From the NCBI GenBank assembly GCA_040400085.1, contig JBBAQX010000001.1:124001-188000 (forward strand): a stretch of 64,000 nt of DNA. Direction: 5' to 3'. The stretch comes from HNR sp040400085. GTDB lineage: Bacteria; Actinomycetota; Actinomycetes; Actinomycetales; Microbacteriaceae. A program made the position numbers and the translations under genes. Shown here piece by piece: positions 6,929 to 15,138 of the stretch. The stretch's first letter is position 1. Every line of letters begins with the position of its first letter. The notes beneath the pieces were generated by a model. The model saw only the letters and a list, made by a program, of their open reading frames with translations, was not told where the DNA came from and did no database searches.

Positions 6929-7666
6929 TCAGTCTTTGGAGAAGGTGAAGATCCGGAGAAGGTGCATGAACATCCCCACGGCGTCCAGGTGAAGCTGGAT
7001 AGCGTGGCCGAAGGGGTTCTCTTCGGTGTCCCGGAGGTTGCTGGTATCGTAGAGGACGAACCCCCCGTAGACCAGGATGGCAACCGAAGAGATGGCCAAG
7101 GCAAAGGCGGTGCCCCCGAAGAAGATGTTGAGGATACCAGCACCTAGGAGGCACCATAGCCCCAGCATGAGGAAGCCGCCCAGGCGGGAGAAGTCTTTGC
7201 CGGAAACAAGGGCGTAGACGGACAAGGCCAGGAAGGCTCCCACGGTGATGATCGTCACATCACGCACCGGGTTGGCGGTCAAGGTGAGACCCAACCCGGC
7301 CCTTGCCTGGGCCAGCAAGATGCCAGGGGCGATCAGCAAGCCGGTAAACAGGGTAGAGAAGCCGTAGAGGATGGCGTTCAGACCAGGGACGAACCGGAAG
7401 ACCATGGAGGCGACGCTCAGCAAGAGGACGCTGATGCTGACCATCCAAGGGTGTTCGATCACGGTGGCCATGGCAGGGGTCACCAGAAGATCGGAGGTGA
7501 CCATGTTGGCCCCCAGCTTCACGGGGACATGAACGGTTGCCTCCCCTGCACAGGTCTGCCAGGCCACCAGGGCAGTTGCGCTGATGCCGGCGGCGAGAAG
7601 AGCGTAGACCCTGGCTAGGTAGGTGCCATCAAAGGCAGAGGCGTAGCGAAACGTGGGTGCGTACAT
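6929..7666 (-). CDS. Bax inhibitor-1 / YccA-like multispanning membrane protein
   Basis: 245 residues with about seven hydrophobic helices, the first after a short N-terminus at residues 18-35. The C-terminal half matches the BI-1/TMBIM family: VYALVSGKDFSRLGGFL, then a helix, AILVYGGFVLYDTSNL (the conserved YDT) and a final amphipathic helix. BI-1 proteins are pH-sensitive Ca2+ leak channels or, as YccA, modulators of FtsH. In a phage it could alter membrane proteolysis or delay lysis, which is inference. A terminator follows. Its start overlaps the preceding gene by 52 bp. Confidence 0.8.
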   Translation of the reverse strand: MYAPTFRYASAFDGTYLARVYALLAAGISATALVAWQTCAGEATVHVPVKLGANMVTSDLLVTPAMATVIEHPWMVSISVLLLSVASMVFRFVPGLNAILYGFSTLFTGLLIAPGILLAQARAGLGLTLTANPVRDVTIITVGAFLALSVYALVSGKDFSRLGGFLMLGLWCLLGAGILNIFFGGTAFALAISSVAILVYGGFVLYDTSNLRDTEENPFGHAIQLHLDAVGMFMHLLRIFTFSKD

Positions 7667-8322
7667 GGTAAACTCCGGACTTGAACTTTCTCGACGTGGG
7701 TGTGACCGGTATCCTCTAGCATAGGGGCATACCGCTGGTGCAACTCTTCCAAGGCTGCTTTTACAGCCGCGAATTTCTTCTTCTGGAAACGAGCATCAGA
7801 CTTGTTGCTGGGCTTGGGGGGAGCGGGTGCTTGCCAGGCCCGGACCAGGACAGGGTACTCAACCCAGCCGGGGATCAAGGCTTGGACCGTGGGGATGCTA
7901 TCTTTGGAATAGTATTCAAGGTGGACTCGAACCACGATAGACCGACCGTTCACGGATACACCGGCCCACCAGGGTTCCTTGGAGAAAGTGGCCTCCAAAA
8001 GGTTGCAGGTCTCTTGGAGGCTAGGACGCCCCGGGTCATCTGCCCTGTACCGAGCCACCAGGTCAGAGGTTGAGAAAAGCACCGTGACCAGGACCACGGT
8101 ACCATCCCAATCATACTTGATCACACCCAAGACATCCGGGTTGGATTCTAGCAACCAGACCAGGGACCCCTTACCGGTCCTTTGCTTGAGACGCGAGGCA
8201 CCGGGCATCAAGGTCTGGAGACGCTCAGCAGCTTGACTCTCGGTAAGATCAGGTCGGAATCGCTGAATATATCGGTCAACAGCGTGTCCTTGGACAAGAT
8301 ATCGGGGACGTTGGCTGGCCAT
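7615..8322 (-). CDS. Unknown protein with HAVDRYIQR motif
   Basis: 235 residues, start ATG at 8322. The N-terminus YLVQGHAVDRYIQRFRP is a motif seen in several small phage and toxin-like proteins, but a nuclease role cannot be proved from it. The middle is beta-rich and the C-terminus basic (KSDARFQKKKFAAVK). It overlaps Dam by 115 bp upstream and the BI-1-like gene by 52 bp downstream, unusually long overlaps for this genome. Confidence 0.6.
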   Translation of the reverse strand: MASQRPRYLVQGHAVDRYIQRFRPDLTESQAAERLQTLMPGASRLKQRTGKGSLVWLLESNPDVLGVIKYDWDGTVVLVTVLFSTSDLVARYRADDPGRPSLQETCNLLEATFSKEPWWAGVSVNGRSIVVRVHLEYYSKDSIPTVQALIPGWVEYPVLVRAWQAPAPPKPSNKSDARFQKKKFAAVKAALEELHQRYAPMLEDTGHTHVEKVQVRSLPCTHPRFATPLPLMAPT

Positions 8323-9236
8323 TGTTTCACCTCGGGTGGTGGGGTATCCAGGATGGAGCCCCTCTGTGAGAAGACCAACAACTCAGCCACCACCCCCCTT
8401 TCCAGCTTGTTGGCGTTCACCTTACGGTGAGCCCAGACTTGCTTACCGGCCCAACCCTTGTAGAGCTTCCGGGTGGTGGGGGTATCTGAGTTACTAGCCA
8501 CTACGCATACACCCCTGGAGGCGAGTTCCTTGAACAACTCGGCCAATTCTTTCTGCTGTTCGAGCCCAAACCCAACGCTGGTATAATCCAGGAAGCTGTC
8601 CTTGTTATCCAGGGGGACATACGGCGGGTCCAGGTACACAAGGTCTTCAGGGCCCAAGGTTGGCATCAGGTCCCGCAGCACACTCATGGCAGAGCCTTGA
8701 CGGACCAAGGCATCTTTGAAGGCCCAGGAAGCATCACGTATTGTCTCCGGGGACCGGAACTTTAGCTTTGAGTTCAAGCCCCAGGGCGCGTTGAACTTCC
8801 CGGTCTTGGTCACCCTGTAGACCCCATTGAAGCAAGTCCGGTTCAAGACCAGGAACAGGGCCGCCATCCGGGCCGGGTTGCTCACCTGACTGACAGGGTC
8901 GTTAAACTCCATGACCATGCGAGCATAGGTCTCCCTCCCCGGGGCCATCTCGTACTCGGATACCAACGTCTCGTGAGCCTCGATAACTGCCTCAACGTTG
9001 TTTCGGATCTCGTTGTAGAGGCTTACCAGGTGCCCGTTGAAGTCAGACAACAGGCATAGCTGGGGGCGGGTTTCACGGCACATGAGCGCAAAGAAAACTG
9101 CCCCTCCCCCCAGGAAAGGTTCTACGTAGAACCTCGGTTTATCCGGGAGAAGGGGCAGGATCTCGTGAAGGAGTTGTCCCTTCCCACCAACCCAACGAAG
9201 TAGTGGGTGGGGGAAAGGCCGCGAGAGGAAGGTCAT
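8208..9236 (-). CDS. dam: DNA adenine methyltransferase (Dam/D12 class)
   Basis: 342 residues from the ATG at 9236, which overlaps the upstream stop (ATGA). LLRWVGGKGQL (12-22) is the D12 N-terminal motif, FLGGG (41-45) the SAM-binding motif I, and DPPY (202-205) the catalytic motif IV, in the order of alpha-class N6-adenine enzymes such as Dam and DpnM. It probably methylates phage DNA, protecting it from host restriction. The last 50 residues after AELLVF are not part of the family; one fewer G at the GGGG preceding them would end the protein just before the next ATG, so the C-terminus is uncertain. A frame extension upstream of 9236 is not protein-like. Confidence 0.9.
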   Translation of the reverse strand: MTFLSRPFPHPLLRWVGGKGQLLHEILPLLPDKPRFYVEPFLGGGAVFFALMCRETRPQLCLLSDFNGHLVSLYNEIRNNVEAVIEAHETLVSEYEMAPGRETYARMVMEFNDPVSQVSNPARMAALFLVLNRTCFNGVYRVTKTGKFNAPWGLNSKLKFRSPETIRDASWAFKDALVRQGSAMSVLRDLMPTLGPEDLVYLDPPYVPLDNKDSFLDYTSVGFGLEQQKELAELFKELASRGVCVVASNSDTPTTRKLYKGWAGKQVWAHRKVNANKLERGVVAELLVFSQRGSILDTPPPEVKQWPANVPDILSKDTLLTDIFSDSDLILPRVKLLSVSRP

Positions 9237-10792
9237 GCCTTCAACGATAGCTTGTCGCCCTTGCGGACGATAGCCGAATTCGTCCGGATCAGGTAATTGA
9301 TAGTCTTCCCGAGAGTCGTCGTATGAGAAACCCTCCGGGGGAAGACTTTCTGAATCCGGGCTTCGATTTCGGACCTGGTAAGAGAGGCCCCGTCCGACAG
9401 GGCATCCATGAGAATCTGCTCCCAGGTTGCGAACTCCTCCGCCGAGACCCGGTTGATGACCCCAGCTTGGCGGTTGGTGGGTTCCGTATCCGACAGGCGG
9501 TAACGGCCCAGCTTGAGAGCAGAGGTCTCCGGAGGGGGGGCAGCCACTTCCGGGGCGGGGGTCTCGATGACCGGGGGGGTCAGGTTGACGGTGGCACCCT
9601 TCATGGCCCACGTACGGATCTGCCTCTTCCCTTGCTTGGTCTCCACCTCTCGGGTTCCGGCCGGGGCGAAGTGACCGCTGACCGAGAGGCACCCCGTTAC
9701 GGAGGTGAACGGGATAGCCCCCTTGAGGGCGGCATGGATCTCCCGGGAGGTGCGGGGTTGCATGTCGGCCACCAGGACCGATTCGATCATGTTCACCGTC
9801 TCCCCGCTGTAGCCCTTGTTCACCGCTTTCCAGATGGAGGCGGGGCGAGAACCCGTCTTCTCCAGACCGACACGCCGGAAGTAGGTGTCATGCCGGTCAA
9901 GAGACGACCGGAGGGTTTCCAGGAAGCAGGGCTTGCCCGAAGCCTGGAGACGTTTCCAGAGGCTTGATGCCTTCATGGGCCCCTCTGCCGAGAGGATATC
10001 GTAAGCAGCCTTACGGAGAGCTTTGCCTTTGAGGAGCTTGCCCCGGAGGCTCCCCGAGAGGACTTTCGGGATGGGGATGACCGGGTCCTCCACCTTCGGA
10101 GCAGGGGGGGTGGTCTTCGCCAAAGACCAGTAAGACATCTCTTCCCCGTTGTGAGCCTGGACCTTCTCTTGGTGAGGGTCCCTGCAAAACAGGTCCGGGT
10201 CGCTGGTCAGGATCACGTTGATGTAACCCTGGTGGCTGATACCCTTGGTAGCCAGGGCTACCCGGAGGTCTTTGCTGGTGCGAGAGGTACCGTCGCTCAG
10301 GATAGCGACGATGGCCTGTTTGACATCAAGGTAGGTTGACTTCTTGACCTCGGGGGCTTCTGCCTTCTCGTTTGCGACGATGGCCGGGGACTCCTTGGGG
10401 TACCACAAGCAAGTTGTGGGGGACTTCGAGACAGGGTGGTAACCCTCTTCCCGGAGGTACCGGATGACCTGGGACTTGCGGTAGTCAAGACCCTTCGCCT
10501 TGAGGGCTTGCTGAACCTCCAACCGGGAGAGGCCACCCTTGGCCGAAGCAAATACCTCCCTCAAGGCGCGAGCGCACTGGTTCGAGGTTGTCAAGTAGTC
10601 TGAGGGTGACGACGGGGTCTGGGGCCGGCTCGTTGTCGTTGGCGTGGAAGTCTTCTGGGAAGAGGGAGGGGTCGGGGAGGAAGGGGAGACCGGCTGAGAG
10701 GTCTTCTCCAGCAAAGCAAGAAGCTGAGGGAACGTTGCCTTGTTGGGGTCCAGGCCCAGCGACATGGCCAGAGAGATCAGGGGAGAGTTCAT
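9233..10792 (-). CDS. Tandem winged-helix DNA-binding protein
   Basis: 519 residues from ATG 10792 (a GTG at 10804 is also possible). After an N-terminal segment and an S/T/P-rich linker come about five copies of a winged-helix-like unit: ALREVFASAKGGLSRLEVQQ, VKQAIVAILSDGTSRTSKDL, RKAAYDILSAEGPMKASSLW, VNMIESVLVADMQPRTSREI and WEQILMDALSDGASLTRSEI. Each starts with a helix, a turn containing G/S/T-R, a recognition-helix segment, then a beta wing with aromatic residues (LWYP, YWSL, IWKA, TWAM). Known multi-wHTH proteins scaffold or silence DNA. Coupled to Dam by a 4-bp overlap, so it may control or organise the phage DNA that Dam modifies; that link is inference. Confidence 0.7.
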   Translation of the reverse strand: MNSPLISLAMSLGLDPNKATFPQLLALLEKTSQPVSPSSPTPPSSQKTSTPTTTSRPQTPSSPSDYLTTSNQCARALREVFASAKGGLSRLEVQQALKAKGLDYRKSQVIRYLREEGYHPVSKSPTTCLWYPKESPAIVANEKAEAPEVKKSTYLDVKQAIVAILSDGTSRTSKDLRVALATKGISHQGYINVILTSDPDLFCRDPHQEKVQAHNGEEMSYWSLAKTTPPAPKVEDPVIPIPKVLSGSLRGKLLKGKALRKAAYDILSAEGPMKASSLWKRLQASGKPCFLETLRSSLDRHDTYFRRVGLEKTGSRPASIWKAVNKGYSGETVNMIESVLVADMQPRTSREIHAALKGAIPFTSVTGCLSVSGHFAPAGTREVETKQGKRQIRTWAMKGATVNLTPPVIETPAPEVAAPPPETSALKLGRYRLSDTEPTNRQAGVINRVSAEEFATWEQILMDALSDGASLTRSEIEARIQKVFPRRVSHTTTLGKTINYLIRTNSAIVRKGDKLSLKA

Positions 10793-11276
10793 GGGTTGGG
10801 GCACTTTCGGGTTGGGGTTCGTAGCGAAGCAGAAGATCCGGGGGGCAGTAGGCTGCCAGGGTTTTGGAGTCCAGATCCGAAACGCGGACTCTATACACCT
10901 CTGTCACGAGAGGGTCTTCCCGGAGCAAGAAGACAAAAGCGTCGGGGTTCGTGGGATCAAGCTGTGCCTCCCGGAGAGGGAGCTTGTTTGCCAGAAGAGC
11001 TTCCTGCCTTTCCTTGGAGATGGGTGTCAGGCTGTAGGTGTTCACCCACCCTGACTCATCCTTCTCGGCGGTAAGCCAGGTTACCAGAGCATCCCCCCAG
11101 GGGAGTTTGGCGACCCACAGGATAGGTCCATCGTGCCAGTCATAGGCATCATCGGGGTTGGTGTTGCACCACCCTACAAAGATGAACGGCTCATCACATT
11201 CATCGGTTGCCCAGCGGTAAGACCCTTCGGATGCCGGTTTGGGTGGGGGCCAGGTTACCTTGATATCGTCGCTCAT
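10485..11276 (-). CDS. Unknown protein, C-terminal part doubtful
   Basis: 263 residues from ATG 11276, which overlaps the previous stop (ATGA). Residues 1-150 look genuine (GSYRWATDECDEPFIFVGW, YRVRVSDLDSKTLAAYCPP). The last 100 residues overlap the winged-helix gene in another frame. One extra base at the six-G run 10840-10845 (plus strand) would instead stop the frame exactly in an ATGA overlap with 10792. No domain recognised. Confidence 0.55.
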   Translation of the reverse strand: MSDDIKVTWPPPKPASEGSYRWATDECDEPFIFVGWCNTNPDDAYDWHDGPILWVAKLPWGDALVTWLTAEKDESGWVNTYSLTPISKERQEALLANKLPLREAQLDPTNPDAFVFLLREDPLVTEVYRVRVSDLDSKTLAAYCPPDLLLRYEPQPESAPTHELSPDLSGHVAGPGPQQGNVPSASCFAGEDLSAGLPFLPDPSLFPEDFHANDNEPAPDPVVTLRLLDNLEPVRSRLEGGICFGQGWPLPVGGSASPQGEGS

Positions 11277-11551
11277 TTCGGGCACACGACATAGTCACCG
11301 AAGGCAGGACCGCAGCACCCCAGAAACAACGTGTGGATAGCTCCAGTGTTGTCTGAATAGACTACCCGGGTATCGCACATATAGACCTGCGTAACCTGGG
11401 CCCCTTCCGGTACGTGGTTGACGTGGAGCCAATGTGCTACACGGTTCTGGTATTCCTTGTACCTACCCGGGTACTCCCGATTGTCAGAGACCACGGCAAA
11501 AGTACCCAGACACACCAGCAGAACCACAAGGGCTACTAGCCACTTGATCAT
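11273..11551 (-). CDS. Small membrane-anchored protein
   Basis: 92 residues from ATG 11551. One N-terminal membrane helix (MIKWLVALVVLLVCLGTFAVV) followed by an external or cytoplasmic domain with four cysteines (YMCDTRV, LGCCGP, VVCPK). The Cys in the helix region is not in a proper lipobox. Its start codon is separated from that of the divergent HNH gene by only three bases. Confidence 0.65.
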   Translation of the reverse strand: MIKWLVALVVLLVCLGTFAVVSDNREYPGRYKEYQNRVAHWLHVNHVPEGAQVTQVYMCDTRVVYSDNTGAIHTLFLGCCGPAFGDYVVCPK

Positions 11552-11554
11552 GCC

Positions 11555-11854
11555 ATGACCTACACCAATTGGGATCGTAGCCATGCCCAGGCTCTCAAAA
11601 GAAAGAGCTTCAAAGAACAGGCAGTAGCCTACAAGGGCGGGGCTTGTGCCCTGTGCGGGTACTCCAAGTGTTTGCGAGCCTTGGAGTTTCACCACGTCAC
11701 GACCATCAAAGACTTCAACGTGGGGGGTCGGACTACCTGGACCCCAGAGGTGCAACGGGAGCTAGACCGTACGGTGTTGCTCTGCAACCGTTGCCACAGT
11801 GAGGTCCATGATGGGTACCACCCCATCTACTTCCCCCAAGAACCCGAGGTCTAA
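11555..11854 (+). CDS. HNH endonuclease (free-standing, homing type)
   Basis: 99 residues with CALCGYSKC, then EFHHVT (first catalytic His), and LLCNRCHSEVHDG (zinc pair and last His), the standard HNH/zinc arrangement. Such small HNH proteins in phages are usually homing endonucleases or packaging-linked nickases. It is the only plus-strand gene in a 6-17 kb minus-strand block. Its ATG is 3 bp from the divergent gene's ATG and its 3' third is antisense to the end of the gene at 11762-13042, which suggests it arrived by insertion. Homing rather than packaging is favoured because no terminase is near. Confidence 0.85.
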   Translation: MTYTNWDRSHAQALKRKSFKEQAVAYKGGACALCGYSKCLRALEFHHVTTIKDFNVGGRTTWTPEVQRELDRTVLLCNRCHSEVHDGYHPIYFPQEPEV

Positions 11855-13042
11855 GAGGGCGTTGGCCAGGCGAAGAAGGGTGGCCACACCTTGACCGCGG
11901 CGGGTGATATCGTCCAGGTTCTCCTGCAACGACAGGATGACCTCATCGTTTTCCTCGAAAGCGATGGCAGCCTTCAACTGATGGCGGGCCTTGACGAACT
12001 TGGAGCGTAGAGCTTCCCGGGCTGCCAGGTAGCGGGGGACGGAGAAGGTGATGGTCTTCCGACCCTCGCACTTGAAGCAGCGGCCTTCCTCGGGCTTCCA
12101 CACATCAGGGCGCCGACCCTTGCTGTCACAGCGGGGGCAAGGAACGGTACGAAGATCCTCGGGCTTGTCGTTGGGGTGCGTCTTGTGGGCCATGCTCTTC
12201 TCTACGTGGCACCCCCTCTTGTTTAAGACGACGGCCACCATTTCATCTCGGCTCTCGACCCCTAGCCGATTCCAGTGTACCTGTAGACCCCGCCCTGGAA
12301 TCCAGGAGACATAGTTCTGGGCGACCAACCAGGCGACTCGGATAGCCAGGGTCACAGGGAGGGCCCCGTACCCCAACCCAAACATGGAAGCTAGAAGACC
12401 AAGGCCACTCTCCGGGAGAGAGCCGAAGAGTTCTCCGAGGCTGATGTGACCCGTAAAGCCGCGAACCAGGAAAGGGATATCCCAGGATAGCTCAGCTACC
12501 GAGAACCAGATCCAAATGAAGGCCGCTGCCAGGATCGGCTTACTCAGCGTGGGTAGATGCTTGCTCAGCAAAGCATCTACCCGGGACAGGGCGTTACCGG
12601 CATGATCCAAGGCTTTCTTGAGCCACGGGACCTTCTCCAACATGCGCTGCAAAAGGTCCGTGATACCCGGGACCCTCTTCTGAGGGACAAAGAACATATT
12701 CAGAGGGAAGCTGTTGCGGAGGTGGTCGAAAACCTGAGCTACCGCTTTCTTCCCCTTGGCTGCCCATTCCTTGAAAGCGTCGGTCAAAGCTGATGCCTTG
12801 GCCAACGGCCCCAAAGCCTCCAGGTCCGGGAGCCCCAGAAAGTCTTTGATCTTGGCCCACAAGCCGGGAGCTTTCCTCCACAAGGTGAGGATATCCTTCA
12901 ACCTTGAAGTCAAGCTAGCTTGTCGGTAGGGGCCTTGACCCTCGCTGAACGCAAGAACCATGGCCCTAGCTGCCAAGACCTCTTCTTGTTCCCCTCGCCC
13001 GGCAGCATACGCCAAGACGACTCTGTCAGCAGCCGTAACCAT
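11762..13042 (-). CDS. Membrane protein fused to DnaJ-type zinc finger
   Basis: 426 residues. The N-terminus (VTAADRVVLAYAAGRGE) resembles the tag shared by other proteins here. Residues 75-165 are helical and charged; 170-265 hold two or three hydrophobic helices (ILAAAFIWIWFSVAEL, GLLASMFGLGYGALPVTLAI). After about residue 290 comes CPRCDSKG...CFKCEGRK, a DnaJ central-domain type zinc finger, then a coiled-coil-like tail. A promoter of the window's family lies inside the frame (12200-12227) just before an in-frame ATG at 12193, so the zinc-finger part (143 residues) may also be made separately. The 3' end is antisense to the HNH gene by 93 bp. Confidence 0.65.
   Translation of the reverse strand: MVTAADRVVLAYAAGRGEQEEVLAARAMVLAFSEGQGPYRQASLTSRLKDILTLWRKAPGLWAKIKDFLGLPDLEALGPLAKASALTDAFKEWAAKGKKAVAQVFDHLRNSFPLNMFFVPQKRVPGITDLLQRMLEKVPWLKKALDHAGNALSRVDALLSKHLPTLSKPILAAAFIWIWFSVAELSWDIPFLVRGFTGHISLGELFGSLPESGLGLLASMFGLGYGALPVTLAIRVAWLVAQNYVSWIPGRGLQVHWNRLGVESRDEMVAVVLNKRGCHVEKSMAHKTHPNDKPEDLRTVPCPRCDSKGRRPDVWKPEEGRCFKCEGRKTITFSVPRYLAAREALRSKFVKARHQLKAAIAFEENDEVILSLQENLDDITRRGQGVATLLRLANALLDLGFLGEVDGVVPIMDLTVATVAEQHRTV
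12200..12227 (-). promoter_or_regulatory. Putative internal promoter (YTAAAN-N15-CGTAGAG)
   Basis: CTTAAA, 15 bp, CGTAGAG, then 6 bp and an in-frame ATG (12193) within the gene at 11762-13042. Same architecture and start distance as the promoters at 19066 and 20640. Confidence 0.55.
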
Positions 13043-13065
13043 GCAAGGGGGTTTTCAGAAAAGAC

Positions 13066-13824
13066 TTAGTCCCGGAGGGCGTACTCAAAGTGCATGGGGT
13101 CCGGTCTACCCTGAAACCAACCCCCCCAGAAGAAGCCATGCTCTTCTGCCAGGTGGACAAGCTCAAAGACGCTTCCCTTGGCACCTATGGGCACACCCCG
13201 GGTGTTGAGGCCATTCCAGGCCACGTTGATATCAAAGGCACTCCCGAAGCTGTGGTTGCTCAGGATGGAGGTAGAGCCTCGGATAAAGCGGGGGGCAAAA
13301 GAGCCACCCCAGGTCAAAAGCCTATCCTTGAGGCCCGCCCCTTCCACAGCATCAAAGAAGGACAGGATCTTGTCCGCCACCTTGTTGTGAACCATGACCC
13401 TGCCATCCAAGGCCCCGGGGAGCCCTGCGATCTGCGGGATGCGAACCCAGGACAAGTTCTTGGCGATCCACTGGTTGTCCAGCTTGATCGCTTCTGGGTT
13501 GTTGGGCTGGGGGGTAGCCTTGTACGTGAAGGCTCCGAAAACCTGGGGCCTCTCAACAGAAGAGATAGCCGCCAACCCCCGGGTTGGGTAAGGGAACCCA
13601 TCGTTGAGTAGCCCAAACTCCAGAGCCTTCTCCCAGGTGTCAGCCACTACCCTCCCCGTGACCTCCAGACCATACATGGCCTGAAAACGCCGGGTAGCCT
13701 CTTCCATGGCAGCATCAAAAGTCCCTGACCCTGGTAGAGCTAGCCAACCCTGCCTCACGAGGTATGCTGACCACCTGACGACATCTGGTCCCCTGGACCC
13801 TACCTGTAGGTTCGTTGCTGTCAT
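13066..13824 (-). CDS. Endolysin: peptidoglycan-binding domain plus M15 peptidase
   Basis: 252 residues from ATG 13824. Residues 5-75 form a PG_binding_1 domain (VGSRGPDVVRWSAYLVRQGW, RRFQAMYGLEVTG). The C-terminal M15 (VanY/L-Ala-D-Glu or D-Ala carboxypeptidase) domain has the exact SxHxxGxAxD zinc motif as SNHSFGSAFD and the third ligand in DPMHFEY. It cleaves peptide stems of peptidoglycan. There is no signal peptide, so it would need a holin or be injected with the tail. No holin was recognised next to it. A 31-residue upstream extension overlapping the previous gene is not supported. Confidence 0.9.
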   Translation of the reverse strand: MTATNLQVGSRGPDVVRWSAYLVRQGWLALPGSGTFDAAMEEATRRFQAMYGLEVTGRVVADTWEKALEFGLLNDGFPYPTRGLAAISSVERPQVFGAFTYKATPQPNNPEAIKLDNQWIAKNLSWVRIPQIAGLPGALDGRVMVHNKVADKILSFFDAVEGAGLKDRLLTWGGSFAPRFIRGSTSILSNHSFGSAFDINVAWNGLNTRGVPIGAKGSVFELVHLAEEHGFFWGGWFQGRPDPMHFEYALRD

Positions 13825-13856
13825 GATTCTATTCTGGTTTCTTCTTGGGTTCTTGG

Positions 13857-14654
13857 CTAGAGATTCCGAGATACTTGGCGACGGGCTGGGGTTTCCCGTA
13901 GGGCTTGCTTGGTCCAAGCAGCATCGTACTTCATGGCCAACCGCAGTTGACGTAGCAGGGGGCGATGGTCCCCCGAGAGAGAAGCCAGAGACCTCTTGGT
14001 CCCCTGGATACCCAGCAAAACGACCACCCGAGAGGAAGGCTCAATCTCGCAGACCCACCGTTCGAGGCGCATGAGAAAAGCCCGAACCCAGAAGAGGTTT
14101 GCCTCCGAGGTTGTCTCCCTATCCAGACCGTCCAGGGAAATCACGATGGGCCCCTTGGCGTTGGAAGCCTCGTAGCACCATTGCATAAGGGTGAGGTAAA
14201 CCTCGATAACCTTGACCTTCAAGATGGTCGGAGATAGCGATTCCAGGTTCCAGCTTTCCTCTAGCCTGTCAACCTCGGGTTTCCGTTCAATCCAACGGAG
14301 TAGTCGATCTGCCCGGGTATTGAGGGGCCCATCTGCCCGCTGACCCATGCAAAGGGCGTGGGCCAGCCTAGCCAGGTAGAAGTCATTGCCCATGGCTTGA
14401 TGGGGGGTGTACCCGGACTTCAGAAGGTAGGGAAGGGCTCTCCCGACAGGCAAAGACCCCAGCACCCCGGTACTGAAAGCCATCTCTGGTTCAACCTGCC
14501 ACCCGGTTTGCAACCCTGAGAAAACCCAGGCCGAGGGTGGTAGCCTTGGCGGCTTCCCAAGGGGGTAGGCGTAGATGCGTTGGGTGTCGGAACCCCCTGG
14601 GTTCCAAAGGATCGACTCCAACAAGGTCAGGTCGTCAGGGCGCTTGACAGCCAT
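13857..14654 (-). CDS. Unknown protein (265 aa)
   Basis: Start taken at ATG 14654, inside the end of the previous gene (28-bp overlap). A hydrophobic strand ending in acidic residues (GPIVISLDGLDRE) followed by RVVVLLGIQGTKRS looks like a Walker B plus sensor strand, but no Walker A motif is present. No family can be assigned. It precedes the endolysin in the same direction. Confidence 0.6.
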   Translation of the reverse strand: MAVKRPDDLTLLESILWNPGGSDTQRIYAYPLGKPPRLPPSAWVFSGLQTGWQVEPEMAFSTGVLGSLPVGRALPYLLKSGYTPHQAMGNDFYLARLAHALCMGQRADGPLNTRADRLLRWIERKPEVDRLEESWNLESLSPTILKVKVIEVYLTLMQWCYEASNAKGPIVISLDGLDRETTSEANLFWVRAFLMRLERWVCEIEPSSRVVVLLGIQGTKRSLASLSGDHRPLLRQLRLAMKYDAAWTKQALRETPARRQVSRNL

Positions 14655-15085
14655 GACGGCACCTTCTCCGATTCCAGGCCAAAGGCAACCCACGGACCTT
14701 TAGGCTCTTCCCCCGGTCCCGCGGTCTCGACAAGGTCGATGCTGTTGAACTTGTCCGCGAGGATGTAGGCCAATGCCTTGGTCTTGTGGGGTGGGTCTTT
14801 TTTGACCCTGCTGTGCTGAGCCATGCTCCGAGCTATGTCCAGCAACTCTTCCCAAACCCAATCTTTAACCTCGGGTGCTACCAGGAGGCTTACCCTGGGG
14901 CTGGTTTGGAGGTCCTGCAAAAGCAGCATGACCAGGGCAACCAGGATTTCCCGGTCTTTGGGGCTTTTGGTACAGGGGGCGGAGAAACCCCGTGAGGGTT
15001 GGTAGTATATGGCCTGAGCTTCCGGCCCCGGATACGTGCCAAGGAGGGCGATCTGCCAGTTTGCGGGGATTATCCCTGGGGTCAT
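14627..15085 (-). CDS. Unknown protein (152 aa)
   Basis: Start ATG 15085, preceded by TTTGGGG. The segment IALLGTYPGPEAQAIYYQP is beta/alpha; a later helix carries VWEELLDIARSMAQH. No domain recognised. It is the first gene of the minus-strand run 15085-13066 and diverges from the plus-strand gene at 15139 across 53 bp that contain no clear promoter. Confidence 0.55.
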   Translation of the reverse strand: MTPGIIPANWQIALLGTYPGPEAQAIYYQPSRGFSAPCTKSPKDREILVALVMLLLQDLQTSPRVSLLVAPEVKDWVWEELLDIARSMAQHSRVKKDPPHKTKALAYILADKFNSIDLVETAGPGEEPKGPWVAFGLESEKVPSWLSSALTT

Positions 15086-15138
15086 CCCCAAAGGGTACAC
15101 CAATGCCGAATTCCTTTCTATCCCATTTTCCTAGTGTG

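Noticed and set aside
7365..7371. CGTAGAG on the plus strand within the BI-1-like gene
   Set aside because: The nearest TAAA is 13 bp away, and the position is antisense inside a coding region.
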